Assembly (NCBI GenBank): GCA_017860395.1 | Contig: JAGDMC010000068.1 | Span: 1 to 10,906, forward strand | From: Bacteroidota bacterium | GTDB taxonomy: Bacteria > Bacteroidota > Bacteroidia > Bacteroidales > UBA932 | Direction of reading: 5' to 3' | DNA length: 10,906 nucleotides | Shown: positions 1 through 6,512 of the stretch, piece by piece | Numbering within the stretch: position 1 is the first letter of the stretch | How the letters are laid out: every line of letters starts with the position of its first letter | Notes under the pieces: generated by a model | Database searches by the model: none | What the model was told of the DNA's origin: nothing | Seen by the model: the letters and a program-made list of their open reading frames with translations, nothing else | Translations under genes and position numbers: made by a program

Positions 1-1
1 T

Positions 2-337
2 GAGACATTCAGGGGCTACGCCGAAGTAGAGGTAAATAACTCTTTTCCAAAACTCATAAAAATTTTCAAAAATGGTTTGGATGCAATTTCAAATTCTAAG
101 GAGAGAACGGAAAGCCTGAGGAGCATCTCTTCCAAACTAATAGAAATAGGAGTTATAGTTGTAATTATTGGAGTTGTTTTAACAGGATATTTTATTGATA
201 GCAATAGTGCCAATTTTCGGGTGCTTATAGCCCTTTTTGCAGTAGCCACCCTAAAACTTATGCCGGCTCTGAGGTCTGTTGTTTCTCAATATTCGGTAAT
301 TAAATCCAATATGTATACTCTTGAAATTATTTATTGA
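2..337 (+). pseudogene. ABC exporter, C-terminal part of the membrane domain (partial, frame broken)
   Basis: The reading frame is open from the first bases of the window, so the gene starts upstream. It encodes the end of an ABC exporter transmembrane domain. A charged cytoplasmic-loop-like stretch is followed by a strongly hydrophobic helix (about 147-200, beginning LIEIGVIVVIIGVVLTGY), a second hydrophobic segment (about 214-275), and a polar linker of the kind that leads into the ATPase domain. Translation stops at TGA 335-337, exactly where the ATPase domain should begin. The next ORF carries that domain in the +1-shifted frame, so I read the two as one exporter protein (MsbA/PglK-like half-transporter or peptide exporter) interrupted by a one-base insertion or two-base deletion near 321-334. 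Substrate class cannot be decided because the N-terminus, including any C39 peptidase domain, is outside the window. Confidence 0.75.
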
Positions 338-1022
338 TGATGAGCAGGTACCTTATTCAAAAAATCCTCTGAAATTTGATAATAAGCTTGAATTCAGGAA
401 TGTGAATTTTGGATTTGGCGAGGCCGATTTGACAATAAACAACTTCTCCCTTACAATTACCAAAGGAGAAAAAGTTGGAATAAAGGGTGTTTCCGGTTCC
501 GGGAAGAGCACTCTGCTTTACCTTTTGCTCGGGCTTTATAAACCTTTAAAAGGGGATATTTATATTGACGACATTACGCTTAGTCCGCAAAACAGAGAAG
601 AATGGCATAAACGTGTGGGATATGTATCTCAGGACATATTTATTATGGATACAACCCTTGCAGAGAATATAATTTTGGCACAGGAAACAGACTACGACCG
701 GCTTAACTTGGCTATTGAGCGGGCATCGCTTAAAGGACTGGTTGATAGTCTCCCGATGGGAGTTAATACCAGAATCGGGGATAGCGGCTGCCGTTTATCC
801 GGTGGGGAAAAACAGAGAGTTGCAATAGCGCGGGCATTTTATAAAAATGCAGATGTATTTCTGCTTGACGAACCAACTTCATCGCTGGATAATAAAACAG
901 AAGAAGAAATTGTCAGAACTTTGGAGCACCCGGCATTTCAGGAGAAAAATATGACTATAGTAATTGTATCTCATAAGGATAGTATACTTAGCATTTGCGA
1001 CAGAATAATTGATTTAAGCTGA
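321..1022 (+). pseudogene. ABC exporter, nucleotide-binding domain (downstream part of the same broken gene)
   Basis: This is a complete ABC ATPase domain of about 230 residues that would energise export through the preceding membrane domain. Counting from codon 321, the visible motifs are Walker A GVSGSGKST (56-64), Q-loop Gln104, signature LSGGEKQR (159-166), Walker B with catalytic Glu in VFLLDEP (179-185) and H-loop His218. All catalytic residues are present. The frame has no ATG before Walker A; the only possible initiator near its 5' end is TTG 321. This argues that it is the second half of a single permease-ATPase polypeptide rather than a separate gene. The stop codon abuts the ATG of the HprK-like gene with no gap, so the two are probably cotranscribed and translationally coupled. 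The overlap with the upstream frame is 17 bp. Restoring one base change would give a normal exporter C-terminus. Confidence 0.85.
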
Positions 1023-1937
1023 ATGAAAAATAAATTAAATTATATAATTGCAGATCAATCTGTAGAGATTCTTACTGATTACCCGGAGACTATCGGCCAA
1101 CTTCTCCCGGGTTTTGTCCATTTCCGTGACTCCTCCGATTATAAAGAACCATTGATACAGTTATCCAGAGAATTTGAATCAGAAGAACCTGAATTGTTAT
1201 CGGCCGATAATGAGAATAAAGTTATTCACACATTTAACCTTGAAGATGATTCCTGCAAGTTCAGCAAAAACGGCAATAAATATTTCTTTACAATCGAAGA
1301 AAATGGGGGTGCCGGTTCAATCGAGTTTGCAATGGAGATTGGCTCTCCAAAGGTAAGATTCCGGTTAACACCAGACTCAGAAAATGGAAGGATTGCCCTT
1401 CCCAACCCTGTTCATCTTAAATTTTCACTGTGGATGGCACTTGGATTTACAGGAATTCCCCAAAAATTCTCTGCTCTCCACTCATCGGTGATAATATATA
1501 ATAACAGTGCGGTGCTGTTTCTTGGGGAGTCGGGAACAGGCAAAAGCACGCACACCAGACTATGGTTGAATCATATTGCCGGTAGCAGGCTTCTTAACGA
1601 CGATAGCCCTATTTTGGGTATAGATGAAGGTGAGACCTTTGTTCACGGGTCGCCATGGAGTGGCAAAGGACAAATATATATAAACGAGAGGTACCCTGTA
1701 AAGGCAATTGTCAGGATTAAACAACAACCTTTTAATAAATTACAAAAGCTTAACACTCTCGAATCTTTCGGAGCACTATACCCGTCATTCCCTCCGGCTT
1801 TTCTTAAGGATAATTTCTTCGAAGGGCATATTTGCGAAATTATTTCAAAAGTAATCTCAACCACCCCGGTATATATCTTACACTGCCTGCCAAATCGGGA
1901 GGCGGCTGAAATGGTTAAGGAAACTTTATATAAATGA
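1023..1937 (+). CDS. HPr kinase/PEP-carboxykinase-like P-loop protein
   Basis: This 304-residue protein has a C-terminal half resembling the HPr kinase (HprK)/PEP-carboxykinase-like P-loop fold. Visible elements are ALHSS (151-155, like the His-containing strand before the HprK P-loop), P-loop GESGTGKST (168-176), an acidic Walker-B-like LNDDSP (191-196), GSPWSGKG (209-216), and a C-terminal helix after HCLPNREAAEMV. Residues 1-120 have no motif I recognise and may bind the substrate. True HprK phosphorylates Ser46 of HPr, but no HPr or PTS gene is seen here. Relatives found beside PqqD proteins (HprK-related kinases, and lasso-peptide kinases such as PadeK) suggest a peptide or protein substrate instead. 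The start abuts the ABC stop codon, and the end overlaps the next gene by ATGA. The fold assignment is good; kinase activity and substrate are inference. Confidence 0.8.
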   Translation: MKNKLNYIIADQSVEILTDYPETIGQLLPGFVHFRDSSDYKEPLIQLSREFESEEPELLSADNENKVIHTFNLEDDSCKFSKNGNKYFFTIEENGGAGSIEFAMEIGSPKVRFRLTPDSENGRIALPNPVHLKFSLWMALGFTGIPQKFSALHSSVIIYNNSAVLFLGESGTGKSTHTRLWLNHIAGSRLLNDDSPILGIDEGETFVHGSPWSGKGQIYINERYPVKAIVRIKQQPFNKLQKLNTLESFGALYPSFPPAFLKDNFFEGHICEIISKVISTTPVYILHCLPNREAAEMVKETLYK

Positions 1938-2353
1938 AAAAAATCATTCCAAATTTAGAAGCACTAAAAATCATTGAAGAGGGCATTAGAGCCGGAAGCA
2001 GTGTACGTCTCACAGTGCGCGGAAACAGCATGAGCCCGTTGCTTTTAGATGGTGTAGATATAGTAATTCTCAACCCCTATATTCCTGAAAACCTTAAAGT
2101 AGGGGATGTAATTCTTTTTCGTTACAGAGAGGCTTTTTTGCTTCATAGAATTATCGAAATCAAAGGCAATAAATTACAGGAAGGAATAATTATTACAAAG
2201 GGCGATGCTCTTGAACAGAAAGAAGAGATTGGCTTTTCAGATGTAGTTGCAGTTGCAGAGCTGCCAAAAATTGGAATAATGAAATTATCAGTCCGGAGAG
2301 GGCGAATCCTTATAAACAGGATAATAGTACATATAAAGAAACGTTTAAATTAA
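1934..2353 (+). CDS. S24/S26-family peptidase, SipW/Sec11-like
   Basis: This 139-residue protein has the compact signal-peptidase fold signature. Box B is GNSMSP (30-35) with Ser32 as predicted nucleophile. It is followed by VGDVILF (56-62), LLHRIIEI (69-76) with His71 where LepB-type enzymes carry lysine, and TKGDAL (88-93). This Ser-His-(Asp) arrangement is that of the SipW/Sec11 type rather than the Ser-Lys type. Unlike ordinary signal peptidases it has no N-terminal membrane segment: residues 1-28 are amphipathic, while the C-terminus (residues 117-139) is very basic. It may therefore act in the cytoplasm or at the inner face of the membrane. The gene starts inside the ATGA overlap with the HprK-like gene and is followed after 19 bp by the PqqD-family gene, which suggests a role in processing a peptide handled by the same module. 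Family call is firm; the substrate is unknown. Confidence 0.82.
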   Translation: MKKIIPNLEALKIIEEGIRAGSSVRLTVRGNSMSPLLLDGVDIVILNPYIPENLKVGDVILFRYREAFLLHRIIEIKGNKLQEGIIITKGDALEQKEEIGFSDVVAVAELPKIGIMKLSVRRGRILINRIIVHIKKRLN

Positions 2354-2372
2354 AATCTCATAACTGTCAGTA

Positions 2373-2642
2373 ATGAAACTTATACCTAATTTGACATTGC
2401 GCGAAATTGCCGGAGAAAAGATGCTGGTTTTACAAGGAGCGACAGGCATAGACCTCACCAAAATAGTGATGCTAAACAGTACTGCTGAATATTTATGGAA
2501 CGCTTTGCAGGAAAGGGAATTTAAAAATGAAGATGTAGGGGAGCTGTTAATCCAAAAATATGGTATTGCAAAAGATCAGGCAAAAATCGATGCCGGAGCC
2601 TGGATTCAATCGATGGTTAATGCGGGTCTTATAGTGAGTTAG
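2373..2642 (+). CDS. PqqD-family protein (RiPP recognition element-like)
   Basis: This 89-residue protein has the length and pattern of the PqqD family (a small winged-helix-like domain). It has N-terminal strands (KLIPNLTLREIAGEKMLVL), the typical LNSTAEYLWNAL helix (about 34-45), an acidic helix with LLIQKYG (58-64), and a C-terminal helix ending in WIQSMVNAGLIV. In PQQ, lasso-peptide and sactipeptide pathways, PqqD or related RRE domains bind the leader of the precursor peptide and present it to the modifying enzyme. Here it is the last gene of the module with the ABC exporter, HprK-like protein and S26 peptidase. No pqqA, pqqC, pqqE or radical SAM gene is visible, so a role in PQQ synthesis is unsupported. 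No short precursor-like ORF lies between this gene and the terminator at 2664. The name is deliberately family-level. Confidence 0.82.
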   Translation: MKLIPNLTLREIAGEKMLVLQGATGIDLTKIVMLNSTAEYLWNALQEREFKNEDVGELLIQKYGIAKDQAKIDAGAWIQSMVNAGLIVS

Positions 2643-2663
2643 TCGGAGGGGTATATAAAATAA

Positions 2664-2692
2664 CACAGGCTGTCTGTAAAAGACAGCCTGTG
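2664..2692 (-). terminator. Hairpin terminator between convergent genes
   Basis: Two perfect 12-bp arms, CACAGGCTGTCT (2664-2675) and AGACAGCCTGTG (2681-2692), flank a 5-nt loop. Read on the minus strand, the stem is followed at once by TTATTTTAT, a good U-rich tail, so it should terminate the TonB-receptor transcript. On the plus strand the T-rich tract comes only about 10 nt later, so it may also stop the PqqD operon, less efficiently. Confidence 0.85.
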
Positions 2693-2722
2693 CCGCAATA
2701 GAAATTATTTTTCGTAATTTAT

Positions 2723-3565
2723 TTATAAGCTTATAGAAAGCCCTGCTTTCATCCAGCGCCCCGGCTGAGGAAGATTGCCAATATAGAGGTAATTTGTGTT
2801 GAAAAGATTGGTAGCCTCAACAGAAATCTTATATTTTTTGGCACTCCACAATAACCGGACATCCACCAGAGCAAATGGTTTGTATGAGGTTTCCGCATTT
2901 CCCGGCCCCAAATAGGTGCCATCACGTTTCTGAAAACTAACATCCCATCTTGCAGACAGTTTCGAAATGATTTTATGGTCCACAAATGCCGATGCCTTGT
3001 GGCGAAGAAAATCTGTCGCATAAAGAGAATGAAGGTTCCCGCTCTCCTTCGATACAGTGAGGTAGGCATAGGAAATCCCTGCGGAGTTAATAAAGGAGCC
3101 ACATTTTCTGCCTTTATGTTCTGCAGTTGTCGAAAAGTAAGTGAGATTAACCTCTCCGCCTGCGGATGCGATATTTGTAATATTACCTGCCTGCCACTGG
3201 TCGGAGCCGCTTGCCCTTGTCCAGTCTATTATCCGATAACCGTAACGGTAGAATCCCGACAGAGATGCCCTGAAATTAGTTTTTGTGAGCTTAAGCCCCA
3301 TTTGTGCTGCAATGGCCTCTTCGGGTTTTAGTCCGGTATTTCCTGTTTGAGTAGGGCTTTTATAGTAAAGATCTGTAAATGTCGGATTTCGGAATGAATT
3401 GTTTGCCCAGCCGTTTGCTTCAAGGTAAGGGGTAATTTTATAAGCTGCAGATATTCCTGCATACAAACGTGTTCCATAGCTTCCGGAAACAGATTCTGCA
3501 GCCGGCACCCCGGCTGCAGAGTTGTAGCTATTACTCAGATGCAGTCCTCCGGTGAGCGTCCCCAC
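2723..3565 (-). pseudogene. TonB-dependent receptor, C-terminal half of the beta-barrel (after frameshift)
   Basis: This frame encodes about 280 residues of outer-membrane beta-barrel with alternating aromatic and polar strands. It includes the motif NSFRNPTFTDLYY-, typical of TonB-receptor barrels, then GLKPEEA, and ends with VEATNLFNTNY and a final hydrophobic strand (GLSISL). It continues the plug and barrel of the upstream half in another frame: joining KWG of that half to TLTGGLHLSN of this one gives a smooth receptor. The frame has no ATG near its 5' end (GTG at 3563-3565 is the first candidate), so it is not an independent gene. The break coincides with the C4 tract at 3560-3563 (G4 on the coding strand), and restoring one G repairs the frame. 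The hairpin at 2664-2692 ends the transcript. Confidence 0.85.
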
Positions 3566-4641
3566 TTGTATGCAGCCTGCACATTTATACCGGCAATGTC
3601 GTTCTGATGATAGTTATGTCCAGTGTACCAGGAGGGAGCTTCGTAACGGAATAATTCAAACCTGTCGAAAAACCTTCTTTGATATGCCGACGCCTTTATT
3701 TGCAAGCGGCCGGACTGATACTGATATTGCAGTGAAGAGAGAAAAAGCCTCGTCTCTTCGAACTGCTCGGGATATGCAATTGTGTAAAAGCTGTTTGCGC
3801 CAAAGGCTTTATGCTGATATCCTGCCTGCAGGGTAATGGTATGCTCCCTGCTGCCTGTTTTGCGAACAAAAGATACGTTCGTGTACAGGTTAAGGATGCT
3901 GAAATCGGTATTTGCAGTATAGCCGTCGGAACTGCTGTATCCTCCACCGCCAGTGCCCGAAACCGACCATCGCCCCGGAGAAGCGAACCCTAAATTTGCC
4001 TCTCCCTTGAAAAATCCGTAACTGCCTCCTGAAACGGATGCACCGGCACTAATTTTTTTTGGTCTCTTTGTAATGATGTTAATTGCTCCGGCATATGCGA
4101 CCGAACCTTCCGACCAGGCACCCGGCCCCTGAAGTATTTCGACTCTTTCAATTTGTGATATTTCAACCGGAATGTTTAGTGAATGGTGCCCTGTCTGAGG
4201 GTCTGTGAAATTTATTCCATTGATCATTACCATCGTTTGATCAAATGTTCCTCCCAGAATGCTCAGGTCTGCCTGAACCCCTTCGCCTCCCCTGCTGCGA
4301 AGGTCCGTCCCCTGGAGATACCGCAATAGATCGGGGAGATTCCTGACAGCCGCCCGCTCTATCTCTTGCTGCTGTATAACTGCAATTACTCGGACCAGTG
4401 GCTGAAACGGCGTGGGTCGTTCCGTGGATATAATAAGCTCTTCCAGATCCCTGATTGTGTCCTTCCCGTTTTTGGCTGCACTTTGCCCCAACAGTGGCTG
4501 GCTCTTCATAACCAATAGGGAGTACGTAACACACAGTACACCAATTTTTATGATTTTCCCCATTGAGGCAAATGCAGCCCAGGGGGTTCGTTTCCATCGT
4601 TTAAAGCAGATGGGCGCTCGTTTTCGTGAGTGTTTGTTCAT
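3535..4641 (-). pseudogene. TonB-dependent receptor, signal, plug domain and first half of the barrel (frameshifted)
   Basis: This is the N-terminal part of a BtuB/siderophore-type TonB-dependent receptor; with the downstream frame it totals about 640 residues. Residues 1-53 hold an export signal. If translation starts at Met27 (ATG 4561-4563), the signal is a compact MGKIIKIGVLCVTYSLLV type; the ATG at 4641 gives an unusually long basic n-region. A TonB-box-like stretch (DLEELIIST, about 65-73) precedes the plug (about 79-195), with LPDLLRYLQG, QADLSILGG, MINGINFTDPQTG, ERVEILQGPG and GAINIITKRP. The barrel strands begin at about 197. After KWG the frame runs into RSPEDCI and stops at 3535-3537. 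Substrate (corrinoid, heme, siderophore or metal) cannot be read from the sequence, and no riboswitch is visible upstream. The gene is divergent from the M20 gene. Confidence 0.87.
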
Positions 4642-4711
4642 GTTTGACTTTGTTTATCTATTGCGGGCGGCAAAATTGATATATTAATCAGGAACAGCCA
4701 AATTAATTTCC

Positions 4712-4719
4712 TAATTTTG
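4712..4719 (+). promoter_or_regulatory. Bacteroidota -7 element (TAATTTTG) upstream of the M20 operon
   Basis: TAATTTTG matches the Bacteroidota -7 consensus TAnnTTTG exactly. It sits 16 bp before the ATG at 4736, which implies a leader of only about 10 nt. I see no clean -33 TTTG box at the usual distance. The 94-bp intergenic region is shared with the divergent TonB-receptor gene. Confidence 0.45.
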
Positions 4720-4735
4720 AGTAAATATATATGTG

Positions 4736-5923
4736 ATGGAAAACAAATTTTCATTCAGAACACTATTATTATTAATGCTGATTACTATGTCTATAGAGTC
4801 AAATTCACAGATTCGTACAACAGCTTCCCTGGAGGAAGAAAAACTAACAGCAATACGCAAGGAACTTAACTCTTGTCCCGAATACTCTCACCTTGAAAGG
4901 GAGACGGCGAAGATTTTAATAAAATATTTGCAAGAGACATCGCCCGATAAAATTTATTCCGGAATTGGAGGAAACGGAATAATTGCCGAATATTCAGGAA
5001 AAGCACCCGGCCCTTCGAAAATGTTCCGGTGCGAGATGGATGCAATAAAGACCGATAAGGGGTTTGAACATCTGTGCGGTCATGACGGTCATATGGCAAT
5101 TATGCTCGGGCTGGCGAAAAGACTATCTGCCGGCAGAGATTTCCCGGGCAAGGTTTATCTGTTGTTCCAGCCTGCAGAAGAGATAGGGGAGGGAGCTGCT
5201 CTCATGGTTAAGGATATTGAGAAACTGGGTCTTGTCTTTGACTATTCCTATGCTCTCCACAACAATCCAAAATATCCGCTTAATTCCATTATCATTCACA
5301 AGGGAACATACGCTGCCGGGTCTGTAGGCATGGAATTAAAATTTACCGGGGCATCCTCGCACGCCGCCTTTCCGGAACAGGCAATCTCTCCTTCGGATGC
5401 GATTTTCTCGGTTATGCAGGAGGTTAAGCGAATTAACAAAGAGAAGAATGGTTTTACAGATTTTGTACTCGCAACAGTTGTAAATGTAGAAATTGGAGAG
5501 GCAAATTATGGCGTCACACCCGGAGACGGAGCTATAAGGCTCACCTTAAGGAGTTTTGTGGACGGGGACCTTGGTAAGTTATGCAGCGAAATTGAAAAAT
5601 TTGCTCAGAAAAAGGCCGGGGAAAACGGGCTAAAGCTGGCAATCAGCTATCACGACAGGTTTCCCGCAACAGTAAACAGTAACCTTGCCAACACAAACGT
5701 AATTGAAGCGGCAGAGAAGGCCGGTCTTAAAATATTATATGCAAAAGAGCCTACAAGAGGCTCGGATGACTTTTCTTTTTTTACAATTAAGTCAAATGGC
5801 TCGTTTTTTGATATCGGAAATGGGGAAGGCGGTGCAGACATACATCAGCCTGATTATAAGTTCCCGGACGAAATACTGATACCTGCCGTAAATCTTTTTT
5901 CAGAGATAATATACAAACATTAA
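4736..5923 (+). CDS. Exported M20-family (M20D-type) amidohydrolase/metallopeptidase
   Basis: This is a zinc-dependent amidohydrolase of about 395 residues, of the family that includes aminoacylase and N-acyl-amino-acid or IAA-conjugate hydrolases. The predicted metal-site motifs, numbered from ATG 4736, are CGHDGH (114-119), PAEE with catalytic Glu148 and Glu149, LHNNP with His175, and a late DIHQP with His370. The dimerisation domain between them includes GASSHAAFPEQA. The usual RADMDALP strand reads RCEMDAIK. The N-terminus (ENKFSFRTLLLLMLITMS, then SNSQ) looks like a Sec signal peptide, so the enzyme is probably periplasmic, unlike most cytoplasmic M20D relatives. I chose ATG 4736 over the GTG three bases upstream. 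The next gene follows after 12 bp. The substrate is unknown; a peptide or acylated amino acid is likely. Confidence 0.88.
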   Translation: MENKFSFRTLLLLMLITMSIESNSQIRTTASLEEEKLTAIRKELNSCPEYSHLERETAKILIKYLQETSPDKIYSGIGGNGIIAEYSGKAPGPSKMFRCEMDAIKTDKGFEHLCGHDGHMAIMLGLAKRLSAGRDFPGKVYLLFQPAEEIGEGAALMVKDIEKLGLVFDYSYALHNNPKYPLNSIIIHKGTYAAGSVGMELKFTGASSHAAFPEQAISPSDAIFSVMQEVKRINKEKNGFTDFVLATVVNVEIGEANYGVTPGDGAIRLTLRSFVDGDLGKLCSEIEKFAQKKAGENGLKLAISYHDRFPATVNSNLANTNVIEAAEKAGLKILYAKEPTRGSDDFSFFTIKSNGSFFDIGNGEGGADIHQPDYKFPDEILIPAVNLFSEIIYKH

Positions 5924-5935
5924 AATATATATTTT

Positions 5936-6502
5936 ATGAAGGCGAAACTAATAACTTTAATAGCAATATTATTGTTTCAAAACGTAGCGATTATGGCACA
6001 AAACCCAACTCTCGGGACGATATTCAACAGAACAAGCGTAAGGTCATACTCCGACAAACCTGTGTCTGTAGAAACATTAACACTTTTAGTAAAAGCCGGG
6101 ATGGCTGCACCAACAGGAATGAACCGTCAGCCATGGGAATTTCTTGTAATTCAGGATAAGGACGTGATGGCCAAACTTGCAGCGGACCTTCCGTATGCAA
6201 AGATGTTAAAAGAGGCTCAGGCAGCAATTATTGTTATAGGAAATCCGGAAAAATCCGATTACTGGTACCTGGACTGCTCTGCGGCAACTGAAAATATTCT
6301 GCTTGCTGCACATTCGCTTGGTTTAGGCGCCGTTTGGACAGCAGGCTATCCCTATGAATCAAATATGAATAAAATTGCAACCGCCCTCTCGATTCCGCTT
6401 CCATACAGACCGCTTTGCCTAATACCAATCGGATACCCAAAAGGCGAAAATAAACCAAAGGACAAATGGAACCCTGCCAAGCTGCATCTGAATAACTGGT
6501 AA
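5936..6502 (+). CDS. Exported nitroreductase-family flavoprotein
   Basis: This 188-residue protein is of the FMN-dependent nitroreductase fold. It shows RTSVRSYSDKPV (32-43, the FMN-phosphate-binding region), AAPTGMNRQPWEFLVI (57-72), a central helix with CSAATENILLAAHSLGLG (114-131) followed by AVW, and the C-terminal IPIGYPKGE. Family members reduce nitro groups, quinones or other acceptors with NAD(P)H, or act as dehalogenases or oxidases. Residues 1-22 (KAKLITLIAILLFQNVAIMAQ) resemble a Sec signal with cleavage near AQ-N. That is odd for an NAD(P)H-dependent flavoenzyme and would place it in the periplasm, where nicotinamide donors are scarce. It lies 12 bp after the M20 gene and 10 bp before the DUF5686 gene, so it is probably cotranscribed with both. 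The reaction is unknown. Confidence 0.88.
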   Translation: MKAKLITLIAILLFQNVAIMAQNPTLGTIFNRTSVRSYSDKPVSVETLTLLVKAGMAAPTGMNRQPWEFLVIQDKDVMAKLAADLPYAKMLKEAQAAIIVIGNPEKSDYWYLDCSAATENILLAAHSLGLGAVWTAGYPYESNMNKIATALSIPLPYRPLCLIPIGYPKGENKPKDKWNPAKLHLNNW

Positions 6503-6512
6503 ATATCCATAT

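Noticed and set aside
2373..2642. Assigning the PqqD-family gene to PQQ biosynthesis
   Set aside because: No pqqA, B, C or E homologue is present, and the neighbours (HprK-like, S26 peptidase, exporter) point to another use of the fold.
2643..2722. Possible RiPP precursor gene after pqqD
   Set aside because: Only 80 bp, with no start-to-stop ORF of useful length and mostly occupied by the terminator hairpin.
2975..3331. Plus-strand ORF of 118 codons rich in cysteine, superficially like a secreted Cys-rich peptide
   Set aside because: It is wholly antisense to the conserved barrel frame of the TonB receptor; the Cys codons are reverse complements of common Ala/Gly/Thr codons there, and it has no signal peptide or promoter.
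4642..4735. Possible cobalamin riboswitch upstream of a BtuB-like receptor
   Set aside because: The 94-bp gap is too short and AT-rich, and no B12-box-like sequence is visible.
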